Source: Tubulanus polymorphus
Taxonomy: Eukaryota; Nemertea; Palaeonemertea; Tubulaniformes; Tubulanidae
Length of the DNA stretch: 64,000 nucleotides
Reading direction: 5' to 3'
NCBI RefSeq assembly: GCF_964204645.1
Contig: NC_134025.1
Coordinates: 21,174,001-21,238,000, forward strand
A program made the position numbers and the translations under genes. Positions 35,837 through 49,152 of this stretch are shown here, piece by piece. Below the pieces are notes generated by a model that did no database searches, was not told where the DNA came from, and was given only the letters and a program-made list of their open reading frames with translations. How positions within the stretch are numbered: the stretch's first letter is position 1; each line of letters begins with the position of its first letter.

Positions 35837-36647
35837 AAATACAGAATCTCATCCTGATTGATTATAAAAGTTTCAGGAGCTGTTTTAATCCTCAATTCAA
35901 CTTAATGTTTTTCGTACGGATAGTCGGAAATGGAGCGGAACTAGCGAGGTTGTTTTGCCGAGTTTCGTCTCGCAAATAACATGACACGCACACATTTTGT
36001 AAGTGGTTTGTGTCACGATTTACCCAGAAGAATTTACACTCAATTTAGCCATGCGGCGCATTAAGGCCGCAGTACGCATAGAAAGCTGCTCGTTGTTCGA
36101 AATTAGTTGTCAATAAGACAGAAGAAATGCGACGACTTGTGTGGGAAAGAAACCAAATAATCCCAAATGAAAAAAAAGAGAAAGTCGTTCATAAAACACG
36201 AACGGCTAGAATCTAAAAGCACAACGTTTCTCTCGAGGGAGCGCTATGCGATGAGCCAAAAAATATAAATAAATTGTCCCATTATAGGCGAACCGTTCGA
36301 CAACCTTCCTAAACAGCAATTATCGGAATGCGGTAAGGTTTCCAACTTCCGGCGTCAATTTTCTTAACACCTATCTTATTCTAGCACACTGGCAGATTTT
36401 CCTAAATTCAATATAGACTTTTATATTATACATAGACCATAAGATGTTTTAATACCTGCTTTATTTGCTGATTTATCAATTAGAAACATACTTTTTGCAA
36501 AATTTTGATTCATTTGATCCTTTTGCTTTAACGAATGTACTACGATAAGTCAATTATCTTAGTGATTTGGTATTTTAAACGATTAAATGTGATAAAACAA
36601 TTAACGAGACGAGTAGTACTATATAGGTTAACTATTTATTTGACACA

Positions 36648-36692
36648 CGAGCTTTCGCTACTAGTGTATAGAAGCTTCATCAGGTGAATGAG
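36648..36692 (-). other. Hammerhead-ribozyme-like core
   Basis: On the minus strand it reads CTGATGAAGCTTCTA, TACAC, TAGTAGCGAAAGCTCG. GCTTCTA and TAGTAGC can form stem II with one mismatch between the two invariant blocks CUGAUGA and GAAA. Stems I and III and a cleavage site were not resolved, so activity is unproven. Similar cores occur at 14.8 and 33.5 kb inside repeats. Confidence 0.4.
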
Positions 36693-36813
36693 GCAGTATA
36701 GAATTTGGTAGTACGAAAGCTTTGAAGATCAAATCATTTGAATGAAGCCCGTTTAATGAACCACAATGTTTCTTTTATCATGATATAGTTAGGCCCCCGA
36801 ATCCATAAATTAT

Positions 36814-37030
36814 CACAGGACCCACCAAATACACATTGAATTAATTTTTCTATTCAGTAATTGGAATATTCTTCATTAATAATTGATTTGTTCAAAAGGA
36901 AAGGTTTAGAATTTGACCAAAACGTAGAAGAAATCGAACGCAGATGACCGAGTTACTACTAGCGAACCTGGTGGCTCCTCACTTGCCGTAAGTGGAACCT
37001 TCGATTGCCACAGTAGCGTTGGAGGTGCGT
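36814..37030 (+). repeat. Dispersed repeat copy (pair with 5.6 kb)
   Basis: This is the second copy of the repeat at 5595-5765. Shared blocks are CACAGGACC, ATCGAACGC, GCGAACCTGGTGG and TTGCCACAGTA, in the same order and orientation. It is longer by about 45 bp through internal gaps. Confidence 0.6.
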
Positions 37031-37810
37031 CGTTGTATTTTAACTACATACGACTCGTGGAAGGATGTATGTTGCAGGGGGTAACGATACACATCGTTGT
37101 TCCACACACGAGCGCAAGATCATGATATGGCTATCGATTTGCTTACAGCCTGACGTAGACCTATGTCATATCTATGAAAAATACTGATAAATTGACAAGT
37201 CTTCATTTACATGATAAGTCTCATGAATTTCCATTTAGATGAGAGAGATATGCCCACGGTGGTTTTCCCTTGAGCCTGACTGAGCAAGACCGAAATATTC
37301 AATAGCTCGCGGTTGACGCTTAATTGATTAGCATGTCTTCTACTGAATATATGAATATTCCAAAAAGACACGTTTGAAAACATGCATTTTTATTCAATCA
37401 TATTTATCTGCATACTAGATTGTTTCAGAAATATATAGAAAACAGAAAATTATTCGAAATGCTAGTTTTAAAATGCTACATGTAAGCAACTAGAATATTC
37501 ATGTTCAAATAGACGTTATTTACGCTTTCGCTTCTGTTCAGTGTGTATGTTTTATTTAAAAAGGTATCTCATTTGCGCCATTCATCATTCTGAAGTACCA
37601 TATTGTATTCGGTATGTCAAGAATTCGCTATCGATCGGCTGACCGCGCTCATGGTTGTTTTAATTCTAGGAAAAGGATCGTTGAGAATTCCCTCGTTTAA
37701 CTACCGTGACACCGTTTAGAGCCTTGGAAAAGCTCACCATGAATATTCTCTTCAGAGGCCTTGGAGGTGTAAAATGTATTCATGCCCGAATCCCTGCATA
37801 GGTGAACAAG

Positions 37811-38020
37811 AAACTAAATTGAAAGTTTATTAATGCCTTGAAAAATGATACATATATTAATATGCTTAATGTGATCGAGAATAAATAATAGAATATGAAA
37901 TCATATAATATTCAGGACCAATAAAATTATTCTCAATATAATGTCGATAATTGAATTGAAATGACCGACAATCAGTCTAGCCCGATATATTGATGACGTA
38001 GTGCACATCTTCCAAAAAAC
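37811..38020 (-). repeat. 420-bp dispersed repeat, copy C (partial)
   Basis: This has only the 3' half of the repeat (in its own orientation), from GCACTACGTCATCAATAT through CGACAATC.GTCTAG-type landmarks to the AATAAACTTTCAATTTAG end. It stops near 38020, where similarity is lost. Confidence 0.75.
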
Positions 38021-39366
38021 AATCTTAAGAATTTTCGGACTTTACTCCATGTTAGTGTGAGTAAAATAATTTTATTATTTTTCGGATTTAAAAAAAAAAT
38101 TTTGTTTTTGATTGAGAAGTGATAAAGATTTATTGGAATTACCTTTCCTTCGATTAAAATTACTCGCAGTTAAATCCAAAATATATAAAAATAAATCTTA
38201 TCAAGAATATTCATCCCTCAGTTACTTGCTCGATGCAAAATCCAAAAAGAAGAAAAAACTGATACAGCCCTCAGGATGGCCCCCTTCGTAATTATCCAAC
38301 CTGGAACCTATTAACAACTTCATAAATCTTTGTAAACACAGATAATCGGCTAAAGACACCGGATTTCATTTCTTTGGGGAGCGTTTCAGGAAAAGGCTTT
38401 TAAGACTAAACTATAATGAATCTTATCCAAGCATACAACGTCGAATTCTATCATACACGCATTCTCCTTTCATTTAATTTAGTGCATAATCGTACATTAT
38501 CTTTGTTTTAGTAAGTATGTTCAAACTTTTCATCGGTTAGTTTTACACCATCAGTTAAGCTGGGCTTGATACCCGGATAAGCATTTATCGTGGCTGCCAC
38601 GCCAGCTGGGGGAAATAAAAATGACGTAAAACCTAATGCAACAAGTCGTTAGCAGTGAGCCGTAACATTGGTCTTTATAACCGGTGTCATTTATGGTCAA
38701 AACAGAGTCTGGCAGACCTTCAGATCACATGACGCTTGAGGCCATCGGTGTCCCGCCAAATTAGTCTTGCACGTCAGAATACATCCGCTTCGATTTGTGT
38801 AGCGACAAAATTATGGGTACTATTCCGGAAGGGCTGTCAGCGCAAGCTGAATTGCCGAGCAACAAAAAACGGCTGACTGGATCGTCATTAGTACGTATTA
38901 AATGATCAGCTGCATAAAACCATTGTCAAGGTATAGATCGACTGCGACTTCTGGTTGACAAGTCGTGCACGGACGTGTAAATAATTCCCCGATACCAAAA
39001 CCACCGGGGTATCGAACTACATCACGGATTAATGCAGATTAATGCGATACCAATATCAACAGATTACAGATTAACATTTATGTTGCGCGTATAAGGTATT
39101 CGAACATTAACCCCCGTGGTTAGTGGCTTGATATCAATAGCTCGTGTATTAGCTACGTCGTTTCCCAATGGCAATATTCGCTTCACCGTCATCAGATAGT
39201 TTGTACGTACGTCATCAATACGCAATTCTTGACGTGGACGGACGCGCCGATTGATCTTTACGCGAAAGAAAAAGACAACGGTTGAGTACCCCGAGTATTC
39301 ATGTATTCGTGTGTGTATTGATTCATCGTTATCCTTGCAAGTAACTGGGCGGATCCAAGGGGAGGG

Positions 39367-39583
39367 TGCACATCATCTCAAAAACAAGCACAAAAATTTA
39401 TCGAAGATAAAAAAGAGTTATGAAAGGTATCTGATTACAAGGTGAACACCAAAATTCTCAATTATAATCGTTATTTCGAAATGCCAATATTGATGACGTA
39501 GTGCACATCGACTCACACGTCGAACCCCTTAAATAACGCATACTAAGTATCAATGTAAAAATAAACGGCTTTTACAGCGTTAA
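39367..39583 (-). repeat. 420-bp dispersed repeat, copy D (partial)
   Basis: This has the 5' half of the repeat in the same orientation as copy C, ending at GATGTGCACC where C starts. Together C and D could be one copy split by 1.3 kb of inserted DNA. Confidence 0.75.
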
Positions 39584-40542
39584 GAATCTGTTATGAAACG
39601 TTTTATTTCGAATCGAAGTTTCTTTTCGGAGTAGAACATGGGCAACTAGCCGGATACGGCTTGCGACGAGTCGGTAGGTGTCGGGTTGCCGTCGCAAGCC
39701 GGCTTATGTCGAACCGATAGAGCAGCAACTGTCGGCGTCTCGTAGGCCGCTAGTTGCCGCTAATCGGCGATAAACCCAGTTGCGTCGGTAGGCGTCGCGT
39801 TGCTTGTCGACATAAGCCAGCCTTTAAATATAAGACCCAATTCAGCCACCGTTTGATTTCGTCATTGCGCGGAGCCGTAGCAGCTGAAGAGCCTGAAAAT
39901 CATTCCTTAATACCGATCGCTCGATTGAGTGTCATTAATGGCAACCAGACGTAGAGCCCTGGGGCGTCAATTAAACACATTTGTGCAAGTGAAATGGTGA
40001 ATTTACCGCAATGATCAATAGTTGGGGGAATATATCCCGGTGCCTCACGCCATCGAAAAACGACCAAAAGCTACGAAAATGGACAACATTTAATTTATAG
40101 TTATTTCCGAATCTCGATGTATGAAGGCAGCTAACAGAAATGCACCCAAATCAGTCGTTTGCCTGTTCAGGCTGGATGGAAAATTGATAACATAAACCGA
40201 AATTTCCGTATATATAAATCATTTGATTCTAAACCTAATCATTTAAACAAACAAATTATGTAAATCCGACCGACTATCCAACTACTGTATATCTGTACTT
40301 CAATTTGCGATGATCAACTCACCATGTTTCGTTCCCGGTCGTGGATTTACAAGACACACAACATATAAGTTGAAAATAAGACCATTCCTATTTCAAGAGT
40401 GGAAATTAGGGGATATACGGCAGCCATCATAATTGGAAATAAACGACATATCAAGGGATTTTGCTAAAACAAAACAAAAATTTGTATCGAATCTGTGATC
40501 CAGTTGGATCACGAGTGGAGAAAAATGTAACGACAAGAATCA

Positions 40543-40819
40543 GATTTTTCGTACCGAGCATAAGGGGCATTTCAAGCAAAAGGGCACTTTTCACTGTGAA
40601 CAGGGCCACTATCATATTGAAAAATGACGTATCTAAAATATGAAGTGCGCAGGTACCTGAATAATCATTTGAGAATGAAGTACTTTTCGATTTTCCAAAA
40701 AAACCATGGAAATTGTATCCAAATTTCGGAAATCTTGACACAAATTTTTTTACACTGACTTCGAAGGGAACTTTTAAGGGTTCGTTTTTAACCCCGAACC
40801 CCCACTTGGCACGGGCCTG
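40543..40819 (-). mobile_element. MITE related to the nested element at 49.3 kb
   Basis: On the minus strand it begins CAGGCCCGTGCC, followed by GGGGGTTCGGGGTT, and ends with TTGAAATGCCCCTTATGCTC. The same blocks in the same order form the 49286-49563 element. The far end has lost most of the inverted repeat. Confidence 0.6.
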
Positions 40820-42461
40820 AGAATATCTGGGTTTTCTCGTGGACCTTTTCGTTGCTCACTCCCCTCGTAACATTTGTCCGCCCTTTCAAGTTGGAGAAAA
40901 TACTAATTATCTACGGCTGAATTACATCGGCGATTGCGGTCGGAAAACATTTGTCTGGTACATAGATACCGTTTCCGTGGCTGTAAATAAGTAAACATTT
41001 TCCTAACAGAAATGTCTATATAATTCCTTTCACTCCGGTCAATCGGTAATAATAGATTCTGATCTGGTAAAATTGGCTTTACTAGCTGTTAAACATGCTG
41101 AGCACCATGCAGCTGTTTGCGCAGCGAAGGGCTTGGATTGCTTTCGGAAATTATCGGACCTTCAAAGGCACGGCATTATTCCGAAGTTGAATATCCGTGT
41201 TGCCTCGAGATGAGATCATTGAACTACGGAAACAAAAAAATATTCATCAGCTTCCACTTATAGATAATAGTATGTACATAGTATACGTAGAAACAGGTTC
41301 TATTTTCACTGACCATGGGGAGAGCTCATATTTTTAGTTTCAACTTTACTTTTTACAAGTTATACTGCGGTACGTATCACACACGTAGCTCACGCTCGTT
41401 AGTAACACAATCGTTATGGTTGATTGATCTGTTGCGCCAGAGCTTACACCAACATTCGTGGTTTGCGTTTATACGTTCGATAACTGAACTAAGCCGCAGT
41501 ATATCGGTAAACTGTCTTAATCTCACGCATACCTAATTGTTCAGTGTATTATCATTAACGGGTCGAAATAGGCTTACAATTTGGATTCACAATATACAAT
41601 ACAGGTATTTGCATTTCGAAATGTTTTATAAATTTTGAAAATAAGTGGGAAAAACATGGAGTAAAAGCCTCCGCGCACACGAGACTTAGATTACGCAAAT
41701 TGCGCTGCGTCAAATTCGCCTGGTGGGCGGGTAATTTTTCCAACGCATTTTGCTTGTTCGCTATCAACTAATATCTATCGTGTTTTATAATTTTTGCCGC
41801 AGCGCAAAGATCGCTTAGGTGTAGGCCCTTAGCGCACATTGCGCTGCTTTCCTCGTCAATGCGCTTGCACTATTACTTAAAAACCGCCAAGCAGCCAGCA
41901 TATTAACTTCGAAATAAAATAATTGATTCATTACACGAGTATATCACTTGATCTATCCTAAGGGATTACTAGAATATCTAGAATTCATGAAATCATAATT
42001 TTCCCCTTGCAAAATCCTTAACCCTGAATAACTAAATGTATGAAGCAAATATGGTACACCACTGTGAACTGTGATGTACCATATTTTGTACCATAATGTA
42101 TACCACAGCTCCTTTGTTGGCGCGCGACGGAATCAATTCCACGCTATGCGTACGAACTTACCCTTTCGGGGAAACGGGTTTTTTTGCAAAAAAACGAAAA
42201 GCATTTAATAATTCATATCGAAGAGATATCTTAAATAAAATGAGAAAAGTGGAATCAAATGAAGAAAACTCAAAAGAAAAATTCTCGGCGACGCGGTTTT
42301 TCGAATGGTAGTTGAATGGGTGCCCTATACATACAATCTTAATGAAATCATGATTACTTGGTTTAGTCAGGGAAGTGTCCCATTACACTTCCCTGTTTAA
42401 GTGAACACGATTTTGCAGGGTATCAGGGTTTAATTTGAATGTTTCATTCTTAAGTTAACCA

Positions 42462-42589
42462 GGCCCCAGTTGTACAGTTGTGACTTAAGTTCAAACGTAA
42501 TCATAAGTCATAAGTTGTTAGATTAACTATAGAACTGAGTTGGTCTTAGGCTGTTCTTAGATCTAAGCAATGACTGCGCAATTGGGTCC
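42462..42589. mobile_element. Small TIR element
   Basis: GGCCCCAGTTGTACA on the left faces TGCGCAATTGGGTCC on the right. The right half resembles 54473-54556, including AACTATAGAAC and GCGCAAYTGG. It is a MITE-like element of about 128 bp. Confidence 0.5.
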
Positions 42590-45500
42590 AGGAATTTAAG
42601 ATTCAGTATAGAAAATGCATTTCGTCGCCAAGAGTGCAGCGCGCGTGAAGGCTTGTACTCCACTCGGATCATGTGTGTGTAGCCGGACAGATTTGGCATC
42701 GTTCAAAATGTGACGCGAACCAGATCAAGTTGCAGATTATTAGATATCAGCGAGGAAAGCTAGTCGAGCGAATCTGTTACTGACGGCGATATGAGTGACT
42801 GACAAACATGTATGTGTCCGCACGTATAAATGCCGTTACTGTTTATATTGTCTGGACACGGCCCTCGATGTAGGCGTACCGAACACTGATTTGGTAAAAC
42901 ATAACCGAAAAACACCGACCATTCTGTAGCAATCGTCGATATTGCACTTGAAAACGATATTCACGCATTCATTATTCATTGAAAACGCATTCATTATTTC
43001 AGTAGTATGGCCACACGTGGAATCTCTCGAAAAACATTTGCAAACGCTTGTATCGGTAATCAATTATCTTGTTTAGAAATTCTAAGATCAGCTATCGATT
43101 TGAAGGGAAGTAAAGCGGTTTAGTCATCAATTTCTACGTTTATTACAATCTTTTGTAGTAAATTGGAAATATTGCAAAGGCTTTAGATTTACCGTGCTCT
43201 AACCGCGTCGACGGTCGTGTATTCACGATGTTAGGATGGATTCAAAAATGCAGTTATAACGAGCCGGGTGCTTCAAATTGAAAGATATCTCCATTAGAAA
43301 TGTGTTCATTTCCAGATATCGTGCATAGCAACCGCCCTGACCCATACCCTCAGGTATTTGATACTTTATCAATTCAATTTTAATTTTCAATTTCAATTCA
43401 TTTCACAAGAAAGCATGGTTAACTAATATTCACAAAAAAAAAACAAAATAGAATTGAGAAGGCTTTCTTATGAGGACCACGCAAAAGCCAAAAGGCCGCT
43501 ACAGCGATGAAAGAAAAAACACAGGGGAAAAACAAGAGAAGAGTAGAAGAAAAGAAAAGAAAAGGAAGCTGAGTATGAGCGATAACACGTGATAGTGATT
43601 TTGGAACAGTAAGGGTTATCGCAGATATGGGAGTTTGGAATTCACCCACATTCTGATGATCCAGACCTCAACACCTACACACTAGATATTTTTTTATTGA
43701 AAATGAAACTAATAGATTGTCTACGAATGCCAGTAATTTTGCGCACCAAAAATCGTTAAAACTTTACACTGCGGTAAATTTCGGAAGGGGTAGTTCCACG
43801 CTGCACCAGGGGTTCTTTAAATCTCGGCTCGATGCGTATGCGTCCAACTCTATTTTTTCGATCGTTTACTATACGTATTGCAGATATCCTGTTCCTGCAA
43901 AGCCATCCCCTTTCGACAAAATGGTCGATGCCGAGTCGATAAGCGAACACAATTATTTCCATTATAAAAGTTATTTCAATATATGTACTTTATGCGAAGC
44001 TCGCCAAGCGACAAGGGTCGATAAATCAAATTCACGAGCGTCCTGTTACTCAATTTGCATAAAGTAATGACACTTGCGTTTATGAATTGCACCAATCTAC
44101 CCCCAGTATCAATTTTTACATCATATTAAAGTAAATATCATAAAACCACAGGTTAATCATAATTGCGACCTGTTACATTCATTTTATAGATGAGTCGCGA
44201 GAAATATTAATTGAAACCGTTTTAACGTCGTTCCCAGATGACATATATATTACAGAACGTTTATCATGGTGTTATTCATGTAGTTATTTTTGCGCGTGAT
44301 GTCAGTGTATTTCATGGCGTTCTTTAATCTGCTGTCAAAAGTGCGATCTCCAAGAAACAACAAATATATTGTGATCAGCAGTGAATAAATTGTGACTTTT
44401 GTTTTGTCTAGAAAACAAAAACAATAATCGGCTAATGTTTATTTCAACTTGACTTGAGACGACATTGTTCAGTTTTTTTTGGCGGTACATACCTGATCAA
44501 AGTCTTGATAGGACCAGAATGGGCTGGCAGTTGAACTAAAACATCGGTTTTTAATGCATTCTACGCTGTGTTATCAAACGTGGGATATGGACATTTTTCC
44601 AAATGCAATTACGGGAATTGCCTCAGTGCATTGGCCTTAAACCGGCTGCTAAATCACATCTAAGCTTCGACGAAAACGTTTTAAGTGTTATATATATCGT
44701 CTCTAATTAATTCAATTAAACTTTCAAAAGTATAGTCGAAGCTAACGATGCTAGTTATACAGCTCAGTTTATTGTTGCAACGAAACCGAGCAATAAGACT
44801 TATAGTTTAAGGCTATTGCAAATAAAGCGCAGCTTGCGCGGCCATTCTTCTATCTGATGTTGATATTTTCAATATCTGAGTAATAGGCGAACAGTCGAAC
44901 CGCGTTATTCGTTTCTAATCACCATTTTCAATTCATTTAGATGACGTTTTATGACGTATAACCATGCGAACATACGAATACATGGCTTCCTTTCAAAGTA
45001 ATGAAGTGGCCATCAAGTCGATTGTTTCATCTATTATGAATCACAATCAAACTATCACAAATCGAGAAAGACAGCCACTGGCCGTGTAAAATCCAATCTT
45101 TATGATACCCTACCCTCGAGCTTTGAGACTGATTATCGGTGGCATGGCTATTTAACTGATTTATTAAGTCGATCCCCCTTATTGCGCTAATCAACACCAC
45201 GTGTTATTAATGATCGGTGACACGCGCAATATTTCAATACTTTATTGCGCTAATTTTGGATATATCCAGTTTCGGCAAAGAAAAACATTGCTCGCGAAAT
45301 CCGAATACATCGGGGTTATTGTCAGCTGCATATTCGAACGGATTTCTTGATATCCATTTCTGATATCTGGTAATTGTGGATATGCTCTATTCGTGTTGTC
45401 AGACCAGCTTTCCGTAAGCTAATTCAAACAACCTGAATGAACTGTACGCAATCGTTATGATTACGTTACGAATTTCGAATCACAGCAAGTGAATGAAATA

Positions 45501-47808
45501 AACGATGCTGCAATAAGAATTTAAAACCTCCTGAAAATGTATATTGATGTAGCAGCTCCGTGCCCATCTTTTTCATTTTTTTTTATTCCCAAAGTAAAAA
45601 GGACACATTCTTACGAGATAGATAATGCAGACGAGACAGAAAATTTTTTAACAAAAAGGCACATTATTCAGGATTTCATCTTTATTGCCTGGAAACTATT
45701 TACAATGCTGTAAATTTTCCAGAAAGCACTTTGCACCAGGACTTCATTTATTGCTTGGAAATTGCGCCAAAAAGCAATTAATTTTCAAAATCTTCTGGGA
45801 ATTGTCTCGTTCGTCGTGGATTAAGCCCTTTTTTGTAAGTTTTGCTTACTCTCAACAGTGGTCGCTGGATCCGCCGCTGGATTTTCCTCTATCAGATAGA
45901 AGGTTATCGTTGCATGTAGATCATCATTTTATATTACACCTAATAGGGGGTAATTCATTAGTAACCACATACCCCCTAAATGAATTAGTTCATGGTTACT
46001 TTAAACGGTAGGAGTGGGGGTTAAAACGACGAGTGTAAAGTTCGTATGTGCCTACATAAAACATGATACCAATATCCTTCTACTTGCTTTAATAAAGAAG
46101 TTTCCAGTTTCCTTCGGCGATAGACGAGCTTCTGGCCACCGGTTTTCAGAAAACACGACGATATACGCTGACCGGAGACGGGTACGGGTGAGACAATATT
46201 GTACAGGGAGAGAATTCGTTGGAACCCAATTGGAGGGGGCCGATAAAGTAAGCCTGCGTACACCAAAGGGCGATATTTGTTGCGTATCATCAATGGCCGT
46301 GAAATCTGTGTATGCTTGAAACCTAAATTCAAAGTGAACAATAGTACTATTTTTTCGCTTTTCAATTTAGAAGATATGCCGTGCACGCGAATCGAGTTGT
46401 TGGTTAGTTGTTGGTTGAGATTCCTTTTTGTAATGGCTGAAAATCAGTTGTTATTCACATCTGGTTTAAATCGCAGGGATCGAATCCTTATACTAGACGA
46501 GTTCAGATAGAACGTCTGTAATGAAAGCTTAATAAATATCGATCGACTAGATTCCGTTTTTTCAAAACTATCGCCTTGTACGCACGATAACCTCCGTCAT
46601 TCGATGTCATTCTTTCGATTTCTAGATATCGTGACATATCTGTTTGAGAATGGGCGACACCATCTCTGATACTGTTGCTCACGGTTTCCCACAGTGTGTG
46701 TACATCACCATTTGTAAACAACCGCGTGTCAACAGACGCATCGACCACACTCGACCATTATATAGTTCCGATAATATTCAGATCATCGATGCGCGAGTGA
46801 GATCCGTATGTCGAAGCTCTGGAGGGACTGTCCATAAAAGGCGCCCACAAAAATACGTGGCCTCATTAGTTTTATGTAGCTTATCTATTGAAAATGATTT
46901 GAATTTCGTTATTGGAAATGAAATCTGTTTTTACCCTGGGCCTGAATTTGACCAATTTCAGTCACAAGGACTTGTTTGCGATTGATCATAACTGATCTGA
47001 GAGTTTTGTAGACTTTTGTTGTAGTTTTAATTTTTTAGCTATCATAAAACTGGGTCTTGATTTCCCTGCTTTTTCCATGTTCACACGAGAATCAAGATAT
47101 TAGGCCCCACAATGCAATAAAAAGGAATGTAGCCTAATACATTGAAACAGTGTGGATCCAATACTATCAAAAGCGATTCTTAATTCACCTTGTCACTTAA
47201 CGATCCTTTTTAAAGCCTATATAAGCATTATTACTGAAAGAATATGTCTGGTTGAAAAAGCGTCCATCTGTTGAAATTGAAATTGTTAATTTATACAAAT
47301 CATTATTGTCTTACTCATCCGCTTAGAGAATATATATGGACAGCTGCCATTGAAAATTGCGCTTTCGCGACCGATGAATATATATAACCGAAGATAAACG
47401 TGATAGAAGTTGTTTGAATAATTTTAACACCAGTCCGCAAAACACCGTGGGTCTTACTGGAGTTTTTTTCTGTTGTAACGGTCTGCGTATAATTTCATCG
47501 GCGATAGTTACCTCAAATCTATTCTCTAAAACAACGCTTTTGTACGTATATTTGCGTACATATTCGTGTTCGTTTATTCATATGTTCCTCGTTGATGGTT
47601 TGAGTTGCGCCGCCGCCGCCGTTTCCCACCAAGTTCTATACACATGCAATACCTTGCATGCGGAACGTTGCGCGTATTTGTTTGAAATGTTAGGCGTTTG
47701 TTAAAGCGGCGTCATTTTTCAGCCTTCAACAGACAATTCCTCGGGATAAGATAAACTAAGTGCTCGTTTAAGAAAAACTATGTATAAAAGAAAACAATAC
47801 ACACTTAC

Positions 47809-48247
47809 CCAGAACGAGAGTCAACATGTCAGATATCGCCAAACTGAATAAGTAATAGTTCGTCGCGGTTTTCATGTAAGTATTTTTCGCGATGACTATG
47901 CACGTGCACGTGTTACCGACAGTTCCACTTACGAATATTAAGCAATATATCAATGTCAAAACGATTGTTAAAGGAAAGCTAGTATGTCGTCTCTCGCCTA
48001 GAGCGGCGATAAGCAATTCTTCGTCGCTTAGATTGTTAAAACCCGGTGGATTTTCGCACAGAAACGAACTGTTTTCGTACTGCGGCGTCGGCAGGAAATT
48101 GCTACCGTTCAAAATCGCCAGTTCTGAAATGTTACTTCGCGAAACGTTTGCGAAGGCACCGCCGAATTTGTAAGCCTCGCTGTCGGACATGTTGGCCGAT
48201 ATATCCATTACTAGCTGCAAAACACTCTGAGAAAGGAGAAAATTCAT
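47809..48247 (-). CDS. Neuromedin U / pyrokinin-like GPCR, exon 1: N-terminus, TM1, TM2
   Basis: First coding exon of a 538-residue receptor. The ATG at 48247 is preceded in frame by TAA and has A at -3; a second ATG (residue 14) has an even better context and could be the true start. The extracellular N-terminus holds six N-glycosylation sequons (NMS, NVS, NIS, NGS, NSS, NLS). TM1 follows FPLTIVLTLIYCLIFVSG with Asn112, then the TATNYYLFSLAISDMLTL signature of TM2 with Asp140. That signature is characteristic of the neuromedin U, pyrokinin and CAPA receptors. The exon ends CTGG before GTAAGTGT, phase 1. With the other three exons it gives an intact seven-helix receptor, so the gene looks functional. 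Confidence 0.92.
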
Positions 48248-49152
48248 AATAACAAATACCGCTTGTTGTTCTCGTATTTCCGATAGACTTCCGTTTGGTT
48301 AAAAAAAGCATAATCCAACGCGTCGGCGAAAACGATCCATTTTTCCATATTGTGCGCACCGCACGCACCACAAACCAATTAGCGAACCTTTCGCACACTA
48401 CTTCTACCGAAAATACGTCGAGCAAATTTTTCACTTTATTCCCGCACTTAAACGACGGGAAGTTACGATGCGCTTAACCAATTTCAGTGCGCGTGCAATA
48501 TGTTATTTGTTATTTGTGGCAAACTCCATATCCTTTCGAATATTTGAAGGTATTTCGCATGAAAAAAACATACGCAAACGGTAAGTCCATCTTAATCTTT
48601 ATTACTTATAGACTCCGAGTACGTTTGTCGCCCGGTGGAAGCGAAGTTCTGACGATGCGGCTCGTATCGTGAGGCGATGCGCGCTGCTGACAGCCTTGCT
48701 CTGATTGGTTCTCGCAGCGGTGAGAGCCTGATGACGACTGAGGATCGCGATCGGTACCTACGCACGTAACCGCGATCGAGCGTACATATCCGAAAACATT
48801 CGACTTATCAGTTCAAACTCGTAGTACGGTGGTGAGATCGAAGGTTTCGGTAATCGTTCATTCGTCGACACAAAATCTGTAAGAACAAAGTAATTAAGCA
48901 TTCGCTTTAGAGAATAGATTGTCCGACAACTCGAGCGCCAGAGTTAGTTTCTATATCGACGCACAGATGGTTGGGGTTAATTTCATCCCAACCGCCACGC
49001 ACTCGGCATGACTTCTATAAATAATTGACACTCATATCTAGCCATGAGACGCAACGACATACAATTCGTTTGGTAATTAAACACAGTGTACAAATGATCA
49101 CTGAAGCAGCTTATTATACGCCAGTTTATTTCTGGAAATATTGATGTATGTA
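48248..49152. other. Receptor upstream region
   Basis: Minus-strand 5' untranslated sequence and possibly the promoter lie here. A CCAATCAG box on the minus strand at 48701-48708 is about 455 bp before the ATG, but no TATA box or initiator can be fixed and an upstream untranslated exon is possible. No coding exon was recognised. Confidence 0.35.

Larger units (their letters stand above)
22260..47808 (-). other. Receptor intron 1 (25.5 kb)
   Basis: GTAAGT donor at 47808 and TTTTCAG acceptor at 22260, phase 1. Repeats recognised inside include MITEs at 23.9, 27.6, 40.5 and 42.5 kb, foldbacks at 33.3 and 34.5 kb, a SINE at 35.5 kb, and pieces of the dispersed repeat at 32.5, 37.8 and 39.4 kb. 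No coding exon on either strand was convincing in the intervening stretches. Confidence 0.85.

Noticed and set aside
43419-43649. Hydrophobic minus-strand open frame
   Set aside because: It arises from a purine-rich stretch on the plus strand, which gives Phe and Leu codons by composition.
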